The notes: a model not told the origin generated them from the letters alone. A stretch of DNA of 64,000 nucleotides from Eublepharis macularius (GCF_028583425.1 NC_072805.1:13836001-13900000), one strand, 5' to 3'. Numbered from the stretch's first letter, positions 1 to 12,270 are shown. Numbers and translations: made by a program.

Positions 1-2957
1 TTTTCTGCACAGAGGCAGGAAAGGCATACATGACCTGCGCAGCCCTCTTCCCCTGGATTTAAAATGTAGATGGTAAACAATGCAGATTAATGTTAGCACG
101 ATAGCTTGGATTGCGGTAAGTCATTGTGTCGAGGCTGGATTTCTTTAAAATACTGGTTTTCACATTAAGACAGTTTCAGGTGGGCAACTGTGTTGGTTTG
201 TAGTAGCAGAGCAGGATTTGGGTCCAGTAGCACCTCTTTAAGATGCTCCTGGACCTGAATCTTGGTTTTCAGATTGTGTTCCAAGGGTTCCTCAGGTGAC
301 CGGGGGGGGGGGGGGAGGTTGCATGGTCCTCTGGAAAAAGGCATTGGATTGGATCCAGACTAAATTTTCTGCTTTCCCTTTCCGTTAGCAGAAAATTCAG
401 TCTCAGTCCCACCTGCTATTCCCTCATGACACTTCCTCTGCAATGTACAGCCCCAGAGGAAGAGGGTTTTAGAGTGCATGTTCAGTGTGTAGCAATAATG
501 AGACTGAATGGGCCAGGATAATGCCTTGTCAGAGGTGAAAGCAGGCCCTCAAACACCCTCTGCAGTCTTTGGGAACATACAATATGCTGGACCAGACAAA
601 CCTGTGTGGGGAAAGATGCCTGAAGCGGGGGAAGTTTGAGGTCCGTTGGTTTGGTGCAGCGGCTTTCACACTATGATCTGGGGTGACTGAGAAGCTTATC
701 AGGAGTTTTTCAGTAAGAAGATAAGTAACAATAGATGAGTTTATGTTTTACTAAGCAAGCGCGTGTGCGCATGCGCGCACACACACACACACGGCTTTCC
801 CTGACATTCAGGTCAGTATGGAAAGGGTTTTCTGAAGGCAAGCACATCTGGAAACAGTTGACTTACATGGAAGTCCCATCCTGATTTGCAGCTGTGGATC
901 CTGGTTTTAGCACACCCAGGACTGTGCCTTCTCTTCCCCATTTGTCATTGTAAGGATTTCATTGCAGCTGTTTGTTGCCAGAGAGACTGAGTTTTCAAGT
1001 AGATGTGGGTCACTGGGTCAAAAAAAGAGACAGGTAAATTTTTAGGAAGGATATTTCCAGTGTTCTTCTCTACTAATGTTTTGGGGGCATTGCGGTTGGA
1101 AAGTGTTTCTCTCCCCCCCGCCCCCTCCCCCGCCATTGATCTTAGGAGTTCCACTTTTCGGGACCATCTGAAAGGATACAGATTTGTACCCCGACAAGCC
1201 CCTCTCTTGGCAAACCAAAAGATTTTGTTGGGTCTGCTGATCAGGAATTGAGATACTTGTTTTGTGTAAATCTCTCGAGCCAGTGAACAGGTAATCTACA
1301 GAGCTGCCTTGTACTGAGACAGGCCGTTTGTCTACTGACTGTTCTGTCCTGCCAAACCGCTGTAAGGTTTCCGGGCTGAGGTTCTTCCTGTCTCTACTGA
1401 CTGAATATTGGATCTAGGACACTTCCTACATGCAGGCACTGTCCTGCATCCCCTGTGTTACGTAAAGGAAAATACATTGGCATACACTGTCATGATAATC
1501 TTTGCGCAACCCTGCAAGATGAAATGTATTTGCCAGTGGGCTTGGGCTGTGTTGAGGCTGTGAGATGGTGGCAGAGGTGAAATTTGAACCTGGGTCTTCT
1601 TTATTCAGGGCTCACACTCTTTGCTATGCCAGTTTGTGCTAGCTTGGTCGCACAGTGCAGCGTCTTGCTTTGCCATTCCAAATGATGGATATAGATTTGG
1701 AGGTTTTTTATATACTTATTTTTATGTACTAAACCTATGCTTTTTCAGTATTACATGCTTTGCACTTTTTCTATGCTCAGGAGCCAAAATACTTCTTGTA
1801 ATGTAACCTGTAAGAATTTGACACTTGAAACAAGAAGACTTGAAACTCTGTAAGAACTGATATACTGCTTTTAGGGCTGCACTTATATTATGTAAAGCTT
1901 CTCCTGACACAAACAGTAACATCCCTTCCCTAAAGCTGGCTGGCAAACCTTCCATGGGACACTTCTCAGCCAGTTAAGTGCTTCTGCCGGCTGCTGCTGT
2001 ATAATGTAAACTGGCTGAGCCGAAAGGGATACCTGTATGCAGACCAGAAATATGAGAGGTTTGGAATCTCTCAGGTCATTCTGGTGTGCATATAAAACCA
2101 GAGAGTTTATTTTTTTTCTCTCCAAGATGTACCCTCAGCATTCCTCCTCCTCTCTGAAATACACAGCCCTCCTGTCCGTGAACAAAGAACGTTGTGTTCG
2201 TCCCCTGGTCCCTCGGCATGGAAAGCTCCTTTGGGCAAAGAGGCCTTCCCAGATCCGCCTGACTTCTAGGAAGCCCCCACCCCCTCCCCACACTTGCTGA
2301 GGGGAGCCTTCGGAGGAAAATCTCTTCCTTGCCTCGTTTGCTGTAGGCATGCATGACCTTGCCGTTGGTTATTGCCAGAGGAATGGGCATCGGGGACCTT
2401 GGCTTTCCAGACAGAATTCACTTCTGCTTCTGTCTGCATCTTTTCACCTTGTCCTAATTCACGCAAATGATTAGGGGCGCATGGTGAACTCCATGTGCAG
2501 AGTTAAGAGTGGGCCATTTCAGTGGGATCAAGAGCCTCGTGGCACCTTTAGAGGCGAGCAAACGTCTTGCAGTGTGAGTTTACATGGGCCAGAAACTTTT
2601 TTTTCCACGTGCATCTAACCGAGAGGGTTCTGGCCCATGGGCACTTGTGCTGCGGTAAATGTGTTAATCCTGAAGGTTCCGCAAGGCAGAAACCAAGGTA
2701 TGAGGGAACTGTGAACTAATAAGAGAGGAGAACTTGAGGCAATCCGCTCGCCATTACTTGTAAATCTGCCAACAAGCTGCTTGTTCTATGGTGGAATTGC
2801 TTTTCGGCAGATTTGCCCCTGTTCATCTCCATGCAGTTTATGCCTCATCTTCTTAGTTTCCAGGGAGTGGAGAAAGCTGTCGCTCCTCCTCTTGCATCTT
2901 GTTCCAGATTGTACCAGCAGCTTTGCCCACCACAATCCTTTCTCTTTGATCCCACAG
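1..2957 (+). other. PDPR: PDPR intron, partial
   Basis: This is the intron upstream of the first PDPR exon seen here. I looked for the exon encoding the residues just before the EMSVGYANG segment and found no match, so it probably lies upstream of the window. The stretch contains a poly-G run near 301-316, a GC/CA dinucleotide tract near 761-792 and a degenerate SINE-like piece near 175-290 that shares the 'agtagcacc' arm of the Penelope-related repeats described below. Otherwise I see nothing. Confidence 0.6.
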
Positions 2958-3047
2958 GAGATGAGCGTGGGTTATGCCAACGGCATCCGTGTCATGAGCA
3001 TGACGCACACCGGGGAGCCAGGATTCATGCTCTACATCCCCATTGAG
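2958..3047 (+). CDS. PDPR: PDPR coding exon (third from last)
   Basis: A 90-bp exon encoding 30 residues from EMSVGYANG to LYIPIE. The acceptor is cccacag and the donor GTGAG. MTHTGEPGF is a conserved GCV_T segment. The exon is phase 0 at both ends and the frame continues directly into the exon at 5922. Confidence 0.95.
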
Positions 3048-6000
3048 GTGAGAGGCACTTCAGTAGCCTTTGACTGGCTTGTCGGGCCTTTGGATAGCCA
3101 TTGCTGGGAATTCCCTGCTTTTCTGTCCCCCCGCCCCCCCGGCAGTCAGAGCCGCATGGTCCCTGATAATTCGGTTTGTCTGATTAGGTTAAAGATCCAC
3201 CGATACAGCTTCTTCTCTGTGAGTTTATCTTGTCTAGTTGCCTTGCTAGACCAGACTTATTTCGCAGTAAGTGTGAAGATCTATAAAGGAAGATCTATAA
3301 AGCAGCACTGTTGAGGAGGGTCTTTGGCAGAGACTCATCTCTGTTATCCATGATTGCTTGGAGGGCGGTGGGAGGGAATCACAATTTTGGGGAGGGTGGC
3401 ATTATTGCTCTGTAATAATCTTGTGCTGGGCCTATTTTGGAACATTTGGGGGGTGGGTCGTGAACACTTTTAGGCTCCTTGAATGAGAGCAGCGGCAGAA
3501 TAGAAACATTTTAATAAATGCGCCTATTCTGTTTGATCTTGAATCTGTTTTTCTGACTCCTGTTCCAGCTGTCCTCTGCCAACCTTAAGTCAGAAGTTTC
3601 TAGTTTTGTCTCCTGGGAAGGCTTCCAGGATGCTAGAAGCTGGTATTTATTCTTGTAAATTGTATGTTTACTGAGAAGTTGCTTGAGATCTGGGGGCACC
3701 ACTTTCTAAAACAGTTTTATCTGGTGGTTTCCAGAAGCAAGAATATGCCCTGGATATAGGGGAGGAAATTACTAGTCCAAAAACTGGGGCCCTTCCTGAA
3801 AGATCACAGACCCCGATTTTCACTGACACCACAATATATTTGTTAGTCTCTACAGTGCTGCTTGACTGTTGTCTATTTTGACTGATTTTACAGAAATCTA
3901 GGGTAAGAGTTCATTAGTATTTGCTTCTGCAGAATAAATTTTTCTGTGGGCTCCTATATTTAAGCTGGTACAAAACGTGGCAGATTTTTCATGGTTTTCC
4001 TTGGCCATAGATTGGCCAGACTTTCTCAGAACCAGTGAGCGCGTTTGTCTGTGCTGGTCATCTTTATTTATTTATTTATTTAATTCAACTTATACCCTGC
4101 CCCTCCTGCAAGTGGGCTCAGGGCGGCTTCCAACAAATATACTGTTAAAATACAATAAAAACCGATTAACACATTAAAATTCAGGCGCCATCAGACTACA
4201 AGAGCATCATAAGCCCCGGCACCACCATAATATAACTCAAGGGTGGCTTCAAAAAGAGGGTGTGGCGGTCAGAAGGGGGACAAAAAGCTGGCCCCTAGTC
4301 AGAGGCCCAGCGGAACATCTCTGTCTTGCAGGCCCTGCAGAACTGTAAAAGGTCCCACAGGGCCCTGGTCTCCACTGGAAGAGTGTTCCACCAGGCCAGG
4401 GCCAGGGCAGAAAAAGCCCTGGCCCTAGTTGAAGCCAGCCAAATGTCCCTCGGGCCGGGGACCACCAAAAGCTGCTTACCCACAGGGCACAAGGCCCTGC
4501 GGGGGACATAATAGGAGAGGCGATCTCGCAGGTATGCAGGTCCCAGTCCGTGAAGGGCTTTAAATACCACGACCAGTACCTTGAACTGGATCCAGAACTC
4601 AACCAGGAGCCAGTGCAGCTGGCCCAACACAGGGCGGATATGTGCCCTAAATGGCGTCCCCATAAGGACGCGTGCTGCTGCATTCTGGACCAGCTGTAAC
4701 TTCCGGGTCAGTAAAAGTAAAGAGAACCCTCACGGGAAGGAACAACAATTACAAATTAATAAACAACTCTATTATAAGTGCCCAAAGGGCCATATGTATT
4801 TCTTATATAAATCAATCAGTGAGATGACCAAATACAATTTATACAATGATTTTTCCTTAAACTTGAAAAATACAAAGGTCCAAACAAAATGTGTCCTGTG
4901 TCTTCTTTAAATAAAGTAGCATTCATGAGAAGCACACGACCAGTACCTTGAACTGGATCCAGAAATCAACCAGGAGCCAGTGCAGCTGGCACAACACAGG
5001 GCGGATATGTGCCCTAAATGGCGTCCCCATAAGGACACGTGCTGCTGCATTCTGGACCAGCTGTAACTTCCGGGTCAAGCTCACAGGCAGCCCAGCGTAG
5101 AGCAAGTTGCTGTAGTCTAGTCTAGAGGTGACTGTTGCATGGATCACCGAAGCTAGGTCCTCGTGCGAGAGATAGGGTGCCAATTGCCTGACCTGCCGAA
5201 GATGAAAGAATGCCGATCTGGCAACGGCTGCAACCTGGACCTCCATAGAAAGCGTGGCATCCAGGAGCACACCCAGGCTCCTCACCGTCGATGACGGCTG
5301 TGGCTGCACTCGGTTGAGGCCTGGGAGCCGGATTCCCGATTCCCTCGCCCCACGACCCAGATATAGAACCTCCATCTTCTGGGGATTCAACTTCAGGCGA
5401 CTCTGACACAACCATTCCGCTACGGCACCCAGACACTGGGCCAAAGAGTCCGGGGCAACGTCTGACTGGCCGTCCATCAACAGATAGAGCTGGGTGTCAT
5501 CACCATACTGGTGGCAGCCCAGCCCAAAGCTACGGTCCACCTGGGCAAGGGGGCGCATATAGATAAATAACATCAGGAAAAGAATCGCCCCCTGAGGGAC
5601 ACCACACACCAAAGAATGGTGGGAGGACATCTGTTCCCCAAGCACCACCCTCTGTCCCAGACCATGGAGAAAGGAGCTCAGCCATTGCATCTTAGTGGAT
5701 ATTGCAAAGAAGGTGGGAGGGGGGCCTTCAGGGTGCCTGCCGTCTATGCTGACATTATTTACCTAGAGTTGTGCTAATGAATAATGGAAGTGGATTGGGG
5801 TAATGGGAGTTTTCCCCGCAGCATTGTGTTACTGGCTGGGACTGCTACAGTTTTCATACTGAGGGCTGCTTTCAACCAGGAAGTGTGAACTGCCTTATTT
5901 GCCTTTCTCCTCCCCCTGCAGTATGCTTTGCACGTGTACAACGAAGTGATGAGCGTGGGGCAGAAGTACGGGATCCGAAACTCTGGCTATTACGCCCTCC

Positions 6001-7720
6001 GCAGCTTACGCATTGAGAAGTTTTTTGCCTTCTGGGGCCAAGACCTGGATGCTTTCACTACCCCCTTAGAATGTGGGCGTGAGTTTCGGGTGAAACTCGA
6101 GAAGGTATAAAAAGGGTCCTGGTGCTTCTTGGGCAGTGTTAGGGGGGTGGGAGCAGAGAAGCACAGCAGTCCTGGAAAGGAAGCACGCTCCCAGACTCGA
6201 GCTGCCGGCGTGCACCATGTCTGCTGTGGGTCACTGTCCTGCGGGCCTCCCTGAACGTGGAGCTGGGAGATGTGGATTTGAATTCTGCCTCCGTTCCCTG
6301 GCTGACCTTGGGTGAACCTTCTGTTTACCTTCTGTAAAATGGAAATGGTCCTTAATGGAAAACGTTCCATTTCCACAGTCTGTCAGCCCGGAATTTGTTC
6401 TCAAGGTAGCTGATGATTAAACAGAGATTCATAATAAAAAATCACAGTAACCAACATCTTAAAAGAGGGAAACCTGGAATAAGCAAACAAAGACAATTTA
6501 GAGTAGCGGCGAGTATAAAAATGGACATTGCAGAGTAATAGTTAATTTACTTCACAAGAATTAAAAGAAATTACAAAGCCATCAAAACATTGGGTTGGAT
6601 CCATCTGGTGTTGTTTAGTGGTCAGAGTGTTGAACCAGGAGACCCAGGTTCGAATCCCCACTCAGCTGTGGAAGCTTGCGAGGTAACCTTGGGCCAGTCT
6701 TTTTCTCTCATCTTAAACTAACCCACTGGGGAAGGCAATGGCAAACTAACCTGTAACAAAAAGTCTGCCAAGAAAACATCGTGATGCGACATCCCCCCCC
6801 CATGGGTCAGTAATGACTCGGAGCTTGCACAGGGGACTGCCTTCACCTTTTTAAACTAACCCACAGCAGTGCTGATAGAATAAAAAGAAGGAAAGGCAGA
6901 TAATGTATACTGCTTTGGGTCCCCATTGGGAGGAAATACTAGATATAAAAGCAGTAAATAAAAATATATCTTACCTGCTGGTGGAAAGGTATGTGTGTGG
7001 GGGAGTCCCCTTTGACCACCAAAAAGCCTGTGCTGGGCTCACGGGACCTTCATGTGCAAACAGTATGTGGGACGGGCTGCAGTAAGGAAGGGGATCAGAC
7101 AATACTGTGTGGAACAAGCTGGCTGGATTCCGCCCTGGGGTTGTCAGGATGGCAACCGGGACCTTTTAAAACCTAGAAGCTTTTTCTCGGGGGGCTCCCT
7201 ACATAATAAGAACGAAGAGCTACTGCAGACTGGCTTGCCCACCCTCCCCTGTGCAAGTGATGGCTGTACTAGCCTGTGCGTTCCTTCCCTTGCTGACTCC
7301 TCTCTGTTTCCACAGGGCACTGACTTTATTGGGCGGGAGGCGCTGATGCGCCAGAAGCAGGAGGGGGTCTACAAGCGCTTCACCATGTTCATCCTTGACG
7401 ATCACGACGCAGACCTGGACCTGTGGCCCTGGTGGGGGGAGCCCATCTATCGGAACGGACACTTTGTGGGCCTGACCACCAGCAGTGCCTACAGCTACAC
7501 CCTCGAGCGGCATGTCTGCCTAGGTTTCGTGCACAACCCAGACCCAGAAACTGGCGAGGAGCAGCTGGTGACGCCCGACTTCGTCAACCGGGGAGAGTAC
7601 GAGATTGAGCTCGCCGGACAGCGCTTCCAGGCCAAGGCAAAGCTCTACCCCTTCAGCTCCCTTTTCACGCCACGCCGGCGCAAGGACGAAATGGAATTCA
7701 GTGGTTACCAGGGGAAGTGA
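2958..7720 (+). CDS. PDPR: PDPR, last three coding exons (3' part of gene)
   Basis: The regulatory subunit of mitochondrial pyruvate dehydrogenase phosphatase acts in the matrix, where it modulates the PDP1 catalytic subunit that dephosphorylates and reactivates the pyruvate dehydrogenase complex. It belongs to the FAD-oxidoreductase/aminomethyltransferase (DMGDH/SARDH-like) family. Three exons (2958-3047, 5922-6104, 7316-7720) give the C-terminal 225 residues (30+61+134). They cover the end of the GCV_T-like domain and the GCV_T_C domain, with the family segments MTHTGEPGF, YYALRSLRIEKFFAFWGQD and LDLWPWWGEPIYRNG. All junctions are GT-AG in phase 0. The N-terminal part lies upstream of the window. 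The recognition is from memory of the vertebrate protein and is strong. Confidence 0.95.
4568..4710. repeat. 143-bp direct duplication, copy 1
   Basis: This segment of the L2 element is repeated at 4935-5077. The copies have equal length and I counted about three substitutions, so the event is recent relative to the L2 insertion. Confidence 0.85.
4711..4934. mobile_element. Insert between the 143-bp duplications, unidentified
   Basis: An AT-rich 224-bp segment that is not L2 sequence. It starts with agtaaaagtaaagagaac and ends near caaataaagtagcattc. It resembles the non-coding end of a retroelement, but I cannot assign a family. Confidence 0.4.
4935..5077. repeat. 143-bp direct duplication, copy 2
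   Basis: Second copy of the duplicated L2 segment. The uninterrupted L2 frame continues from this copy toward higher coordinates, so this copy is joined to the upstream part of the reverse transcriptase. Confidence 0.85.
5922..6104 (+). CDS. PDPR: PDPR coding exon (second from last)
   Basis: A 183-bp phase-0 exon encoding 61 residues, starting YALHVYNEVM and ending RVKLEK. A strong polypyrimidine tract precedes the ag at 5920-5921, and the donor is gtataa. It contains the conserved YYALRSLRIEKFFAFWGQD stretch linking the folate-binding-type domain to the C-terminal barrel. Confidence 0.95.
6597..6862 (+). mobile_element. tRNA-derived SINE (Sauria-type) in PDPR intron
   Basis: It has an A-box-like region (tagtggtcagagtg), a B box (ggttcgaatcc), and the typical body 'ccttgggccagtc' and 'gggtcagtaatgactcggagcttgcacagggga' at the tail. 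The tail resembles the LINE-derived 3' module seen in reverse at 30058-30358. Confidence 0.75.
7316..7720 (+). CDS. PDPR: PDPR terminal coding exon with stop
   Basis: This exon encodes the last 134 residues, from GTDFIGREAL to EFSGYQGK, and ends with TGA at 7718-7720. It forms the GCV_T_C domain, including TMFILDDHD, WPWWGEPIYRNG and ERHVCLGFVHN. GC content is higher than in the flanking introns and there is no internal frameshift, so the gene appears functional. Confidence 0.95.
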   Translation, partial: GTDFIGREALMRQKQEGVYKRFTMFILDDHDADLDLWPWWGEPIYRNGHFVGLTTSSAYSYTLERHVCLGFVHNPDPETGEEQLVTPDFVNRGEYEIELAGQRFQAKAKLYPFSSLFTPRRRKDEMEFSGYQGK

Positions 7721-10700
7721 GACCCCGCCGAATACGGGAGAGGTTGCACACTCTCCCTCTGCTGCTGGTTGGACTTTCTTTAGTCTCCTAGGTCTGTTAC
7801 ATTTTTGTACATTTTAAAAAAAAGTCTTTTCCTTTCCTCTTCCTAATATATGCAACTGTCTTTCTGCCCTTTCCCAGCTGTGTTCCTCCTACCTTTGCCG
7901 CAGCTGCTGAGCTCCTCCAAGCCAGTGGGTCACATGGACTGGTGAGCCAGCCTCTGCATACAGACCCAAATGGGCCCCGAGCACATAGGCTGTGTTCTGG
8001 AGCTCTCTGTTTCTTTACGGCGCTGAAACCCTGGCTGTGGAGCCAGCTAAGCTGCTGTGCAGTAGCCTCCACCCCCATCATTCATAGTTCTCCACCTTAT
8101 GATCTTCCTGCCAAAGCCACGAGGAAATGGTTAGCATCTCTCCACGGAGCAGTCTGTTCCTGAAGGACTTGGGCAGTTTCATGTCTGCCCTCCTCCTCCA
8201 GGCAAGATGGAGATTGGGGGGATAAATGCCTGACAGAACATTTGGGCTTGTTGAGTTGGAGCTGTCTGGTGGGGGGGTTGGCATGCTGTCCCCCACCCCA
8301 CCCCCCGCTTGTTTGCCAGAACTGTGGGACGCCTGGGTCTCTGTTGATTGCGTTGCTGCCGTGACTGATGATGGTTTTGATATGCCCAGAATCTCGCCCT
8401 GCTGCCAACTCTTCCCTCTCGGTTTCTTTGCTTTGACTGTTTACAGTCTCAGATTGGCAGTGCAATACATTGGATCCTGGGGAGATCCACTCGGGGAGCT
8501 GCGTCTCTCAGTAGCCTCTTTGCCAGTAGCTCGGAGGTTGGGATCGAAGGCCTGCCTCAGTGGCCTGCTGCTTACGATGACCCCTGCTCCTTCCTCCCGA
8601 TCTCTCTCTCTCTTTCACCTCCTTCTGTATCCTCTGGGTGGGTGTTCAGCTCCATTTCCTGAATATTTCTCCCCACCCCACCCCACTCTAGCACCAGCCG
8701 CTACTGCAGTGACCGGGAAGTGGTTCCGACGCTCCGTACAGCCACGCAGTACAGTTTCCGCAAGAAGTTACACTTCCAGGGATGCTTGTTTGTAAAAAAG
8801 TTTCTAGACTTGGTGCTTACATGTAAAATGGTTTTGACGTGGGGCTTTTTTCAAACAAGCAGTTTTTTCCCTTGTGTGTCATTAAGTAGTACCGCATTGG
8901 AAAAGGGTATGTTTGAATTGACTCCAAGATTCGCAAGTCGCCTGCTGCCAACAGCTTGGCCCTGGTTGCGAGCCTTTCAATTACTCCCACCTCTTCCCAT
9001 CGGCCGTGTAATGCCTTCTGTTCTTGGGAGAGGGTTCATTGGAAAGGACCTCCCGGCATTGCTTTGCGCCCTTTCCTTTTCTCTTTTTTTAGCTGCTACG
9101 CAATTCTTTTTTCACATGTCTGGGTAGCTCTTTGTTACACATCATCCAGACAGTATTATTGGACTCCCACTGGCCTTTCTAACAGAAATTGCCCAACAAC
9201 TTCCAAAAATGGGAGGAGGGGATGATTGCAAATAACGTTCGAGGTTTTTGGAGGAGGGGGTCAGCATTGAACCACAGCCCTTGTGGCCACCCTTGCCTGG
9301 TCAGTTGTCACAAAACTGAGCACTCTGCATAACAAGTCCTGCTTCTTGGGACAGGCATGGAGGCTGCATTTTGAAGCATGCCGGGCATAACCCGCAGCCT
9401 GTGAAACTCTCTGGCTTTTTGGATGTAGCTGCCCGGTTAAAGGTTCCTTCTTGGTTTCCCTTCTTCTGGCTGTGACGCTTCCTATGTATATCTCAGCTGA
9501 GTCTGGCCAGATGAACTGAAGGCAGCATGTATGCAGCACCAGCCATCGTCCCTCTTTGGCCCCTAGTCCGGTAAGTGCTAAAAGAAAATATTAAAACCTC
9601 TTGAACCAAAGACAGTAGGGTGGAAGAAATGTGTGAACAGCTGGAAAAGTGAATCCCCTCTCAGCTCTCACATGGCTCTCTTAGACAATAGTTTTTACAT
9701 CCGGCCTAACAAGCAGGACTAATTCGGAGTCCAGCAATCTTTGTACCAAAGAAGCAAGCTTTACAGGGGGAAATGGCAGCAGGTCACAGAGCCGAGGGCT
9801 TTGATTCTGGCTCCTTGCTATACAGCAGAGCCTGCTGACTTGACTACCCAGCAGGTAACCTTGTGTTACCATTCTGTTCTCAAGCACCCCCCAGCTTACT
9901 GTCTGCTGCCCTGTGAAGTTCTGGTCTCCGCTGTACGTGTGTGCATGTTCCGAGTTGGATTCTGTGAGCCGTCACTCGAAGGCGCTTCTGGTTGTGGATC
10001 TTTCCCATGTCTCCCCCTCGCTCTGCTACAGCAGTCCCATCTGCCCGCAGGAAAGTTGATTCCTGGGGTTGTGGGACCGGCGTCAACTAAAAGCAGTGCT
10101 GCTCAGTTGTCTGCAGTGTGGAGGAAGAAAGGGACGAAATCGCCCTTCTTGGTTCTTCTCCTCACCCTTTCCCACAGACTGTTTTAGGATACTCCATAGT
10201 TCCCAATGCCACTTCCTTTCTTCTCCTCGTCCCCCTCCCAGAATTAGTCCTCCATGAGTCACTCCTTTATTACCCCCACACACACACACACACACTTTTT
10301 AAACAATTCTTAGATGCACTTTAAGTATCTTGGTTCATTTTGATACTGAATGCCAGTCCTCCTGGATCATCTGATCCTTCTAGGAATCATCTCCAAAACT
10401 GGTGGAGGGATTTGTTTTTATTATCGTCGTCGTCGTCGTCCTCATTATTAAATTAAAAGCTCTTGCCAGCATCTCTGCTGCCAGAGAGGCTGCCAGAGAT
10501 CCGAAGCAGAGTAAAACACGCCTCTGTACCTTTGGAGTGCCTTATGCTCGTGAATGCTAGGAGACTGGGCTCTGGCATAGCTCCGTCCCATCCCACATAC
10601 TTGATTCCTCTGCATCCCTCCATGGGGTGCTTTTCAACGCCTTCCTGACTCTTGGGAGGCCGGTGGCACGAAGGGCTGTTGCTGTACCTGCACCTTTTGC

Positions 10701-10960
10701 AGAGCACGCTCTGGTTTGGACCGTGGAAAGAGGAGGGCGCCCATGGCCCTGGGCCGGCTTTTCTGGCTGAAGCCAGCCCTACAAACGGCTGCTCCAAAGC
10801 GCACAAAGGGGTTGCTGGCTTCCCGTCGGGTCAGTGCTCTTATCCTTACCAGGAAGCCGCCACCTTCCTTTATGCAGCACTTCAGCAGGTCTTTCCTGTT
10901 CCATGCTGGTTTCCGATGCTACCTGGTGTGTTAATGAATAAAGAACTGTTTTAACTACTC
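7721..10960 (+). other. PDPR: Probable PDPR 3' UTR
   Basis: No coding exon or recognised TE protein lies between the stop codon and the AATAAA at 10937. It contains a CA tract near 10268-10294 and a (TCG)n tract near 10424-10440. A long 3' UTR is inferred from the absence of earlier canonical signals close to the stop. Confidence 0.45.
10937..10942 (+). terminator. PDPR: Candidate PDPR polyadenylation signal AATAAA
   Basis: A canonical AATAAA followed within 15 bases by a T-rich segment (ctgttttaact). It is the best plus-strand signal downstream of the PDPR stop. Use is inferred. Confidence 0.45.
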
Positions 10961-11299
10961 TGGCTTTGGCATCTGTGGGCACATGTGGGAAGACCGGCTG
11001 AGGTCTGGACTTAGCTCTGGCTGACTGCTCAGGCTAGCGCTGGGTGTTTCTTGATGAGGAAGCCTCTGTGGACCTGCACAAAACGACTTCCAGCCCCATC
11101 TTGGTGGGTTTGATTTGGTGGGACAGGCAGGAGAAGAGCCTGAGGAAGTCCCGTGCCGTGATGGGTAATGGGAGGAGAGGGTCTGTGGGTAACATCGCAG
11201 GTGCCCCACAAATCACAAAGTCCTCAGTTTAGCTGTTCCTGCTCCCCCCCCCCCCAGCTCTAGGGATGCCGCTTGTTCTCAGTCCCTGATCAAAATAGT

Positions 11300-11560
11300 A
11301 GAGAATCCAGTAGCACCTTTAAGACTAACCAACTTTATTGTAGCATAAACGATGCATCTGACAAAGAGCACTGTGGCTCTCGAAAGCTGACGATGCATCT
11401 GACGAAGAGAGCTGTGGTTCTCGAAAGCTGACGATGCAGCTGACGAAGAGAGCTGTGGTTCTCGAAAGCTGACGATGCATCTGACGAAGAGAGATGTGGC
11501 TCTTGAAAGCTTATGCTACAATAAAGTCGGTTAGTCTTAAAGGTGCTATGGGACTCTTTT
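11300..11560 (+). repeat. Foldback repeat with four 41-bp hammerhead-like units
   Basis: Inverted arms at about 11302-11349 (agtagcacctttaagacta...) and 11509-11550 flank a tandem array starting at 11350, 11391, 11432 and 11473, exactly 41 bp apart. Each unit has a CTGAC(G/A)A box (11358, 11399, 11440, 11481), an inverted GAGA/TCTC pair, and GAAA. In unit 4 GAAA is followed by GCTTATGCTA, a 2-bp helix-III-like GC/GC. The family is Penelope-related by its similarity to other PLE ends in this window. Confidence 0.75.
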
Positions 11561-12217
11561 TTGATTTTGCTACTACAGACTTAACACAGCTAACTCCTCT
11601 GGACTTACAAGGCTGTAATAGAAAGCTCTGAAACCGGCGCATTGGATACGCTATCCGTCTGAATGCTTAGGTTTGATTTTGGCCTGCCCCAGTACCTCAC
11701 TCCTCAGCTGGTAGATCATTCATTTTTTACTCTAGTCGTTTTCAATGTGGCACATTGTTGCCCCTGTGGGAGATCTGTCTGTTGTGGGGTGCATGGCTTG
11801 GAGCTGAATGCTCTGCCCTTTGTGTGTTGGAGACAAATGCTGATGGGGGGGGAAAGGCCAGGAGCAGTAGCTCTTCTCAATAGATCCCCTTGCTAGGAAG
11901 TTGGGAACCGCTCTGCGTTGTGCTCGTTTAGGTGAGAACCATTATGGAGTGTGGGGGGAGAGCCACAGCTGCAAGTTCTGGGGCAGGGGAGCACACTTCA
12001 AACCCCTGGGATACTTCACTTTTGAAATGTTTATTCATCTGAATCCAACCACATTTTTCTTCATGTCCTTAAGTTTTCTTAAGAAAGAGCAGTGATTTAT
12101 TTGCTTATTCACCCTCTCCCATAGCAGACCCCACCCCCGTATGTTGTTCACGAAGGTCCACTGACTCCCCAGAACAAAACTTCAGGGGCCTTAAATGGGC
12201 TGCAGCAGGCGGGAAGG

Positions 12218-12270
12218 ATCAGTGAAATTTGCCAGTCAGTGAAATTTACCAATCAGTGAAATTTACCAAC
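12218..12270 (+). repeat. Short tandem repeat, about 21-bp unit x 2.5
   Basis: The phrase 'cagtgaaatttaccaa' (or gcca) recurs three times in succession downstream of PDPR. No function is visible. Confidence 0.7.

Larger units (their letters stand above)
4064..5695 (-). mobile_element. L2-like LINE fragment, RT C-terminal half and 3' UTR, internally duplicated
   Basis: On the minus strand an open frame (4923-5690) reads as the C-terminal half of a non-LTR reverse transcriptase. It has SLVCGVPQGAILF, the catalytic-type box HQYGDDTQLYL (YGDD where L2 usually has YADD) and the downstream segment LQLVQNAAARVLMG. A second stretch (4249-4683) continues the same protein, and 4064-4240 is the L2-type 3' tail. 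The element lies in a PDPR intron. It is interrupted at 4711-4934 by non-L2 sequence flanked by a 143-bp direct duplication. The clade is inferred from the motifs. Confidence 0.75.

Noticed and set aside
1003..1251. Open frame in the first PDPR intron as an upstream PDPR exon
   Set aside because: The translation does not match PDPR residues expected before EMSVGYANG, and no convincing splice sites bound it.
6640..6670. tRNA gene
   Set aside because: The B box is present, but the acceptor stem is absent and the body is that of a SINE.
10264..10296. CRISPR or other array from the CA repeats and short tandem repeats
   Set aside because: Simple dinucleotide repeats in vertebrate DNA. No spacer-repeat structure exists anywhere in the window.
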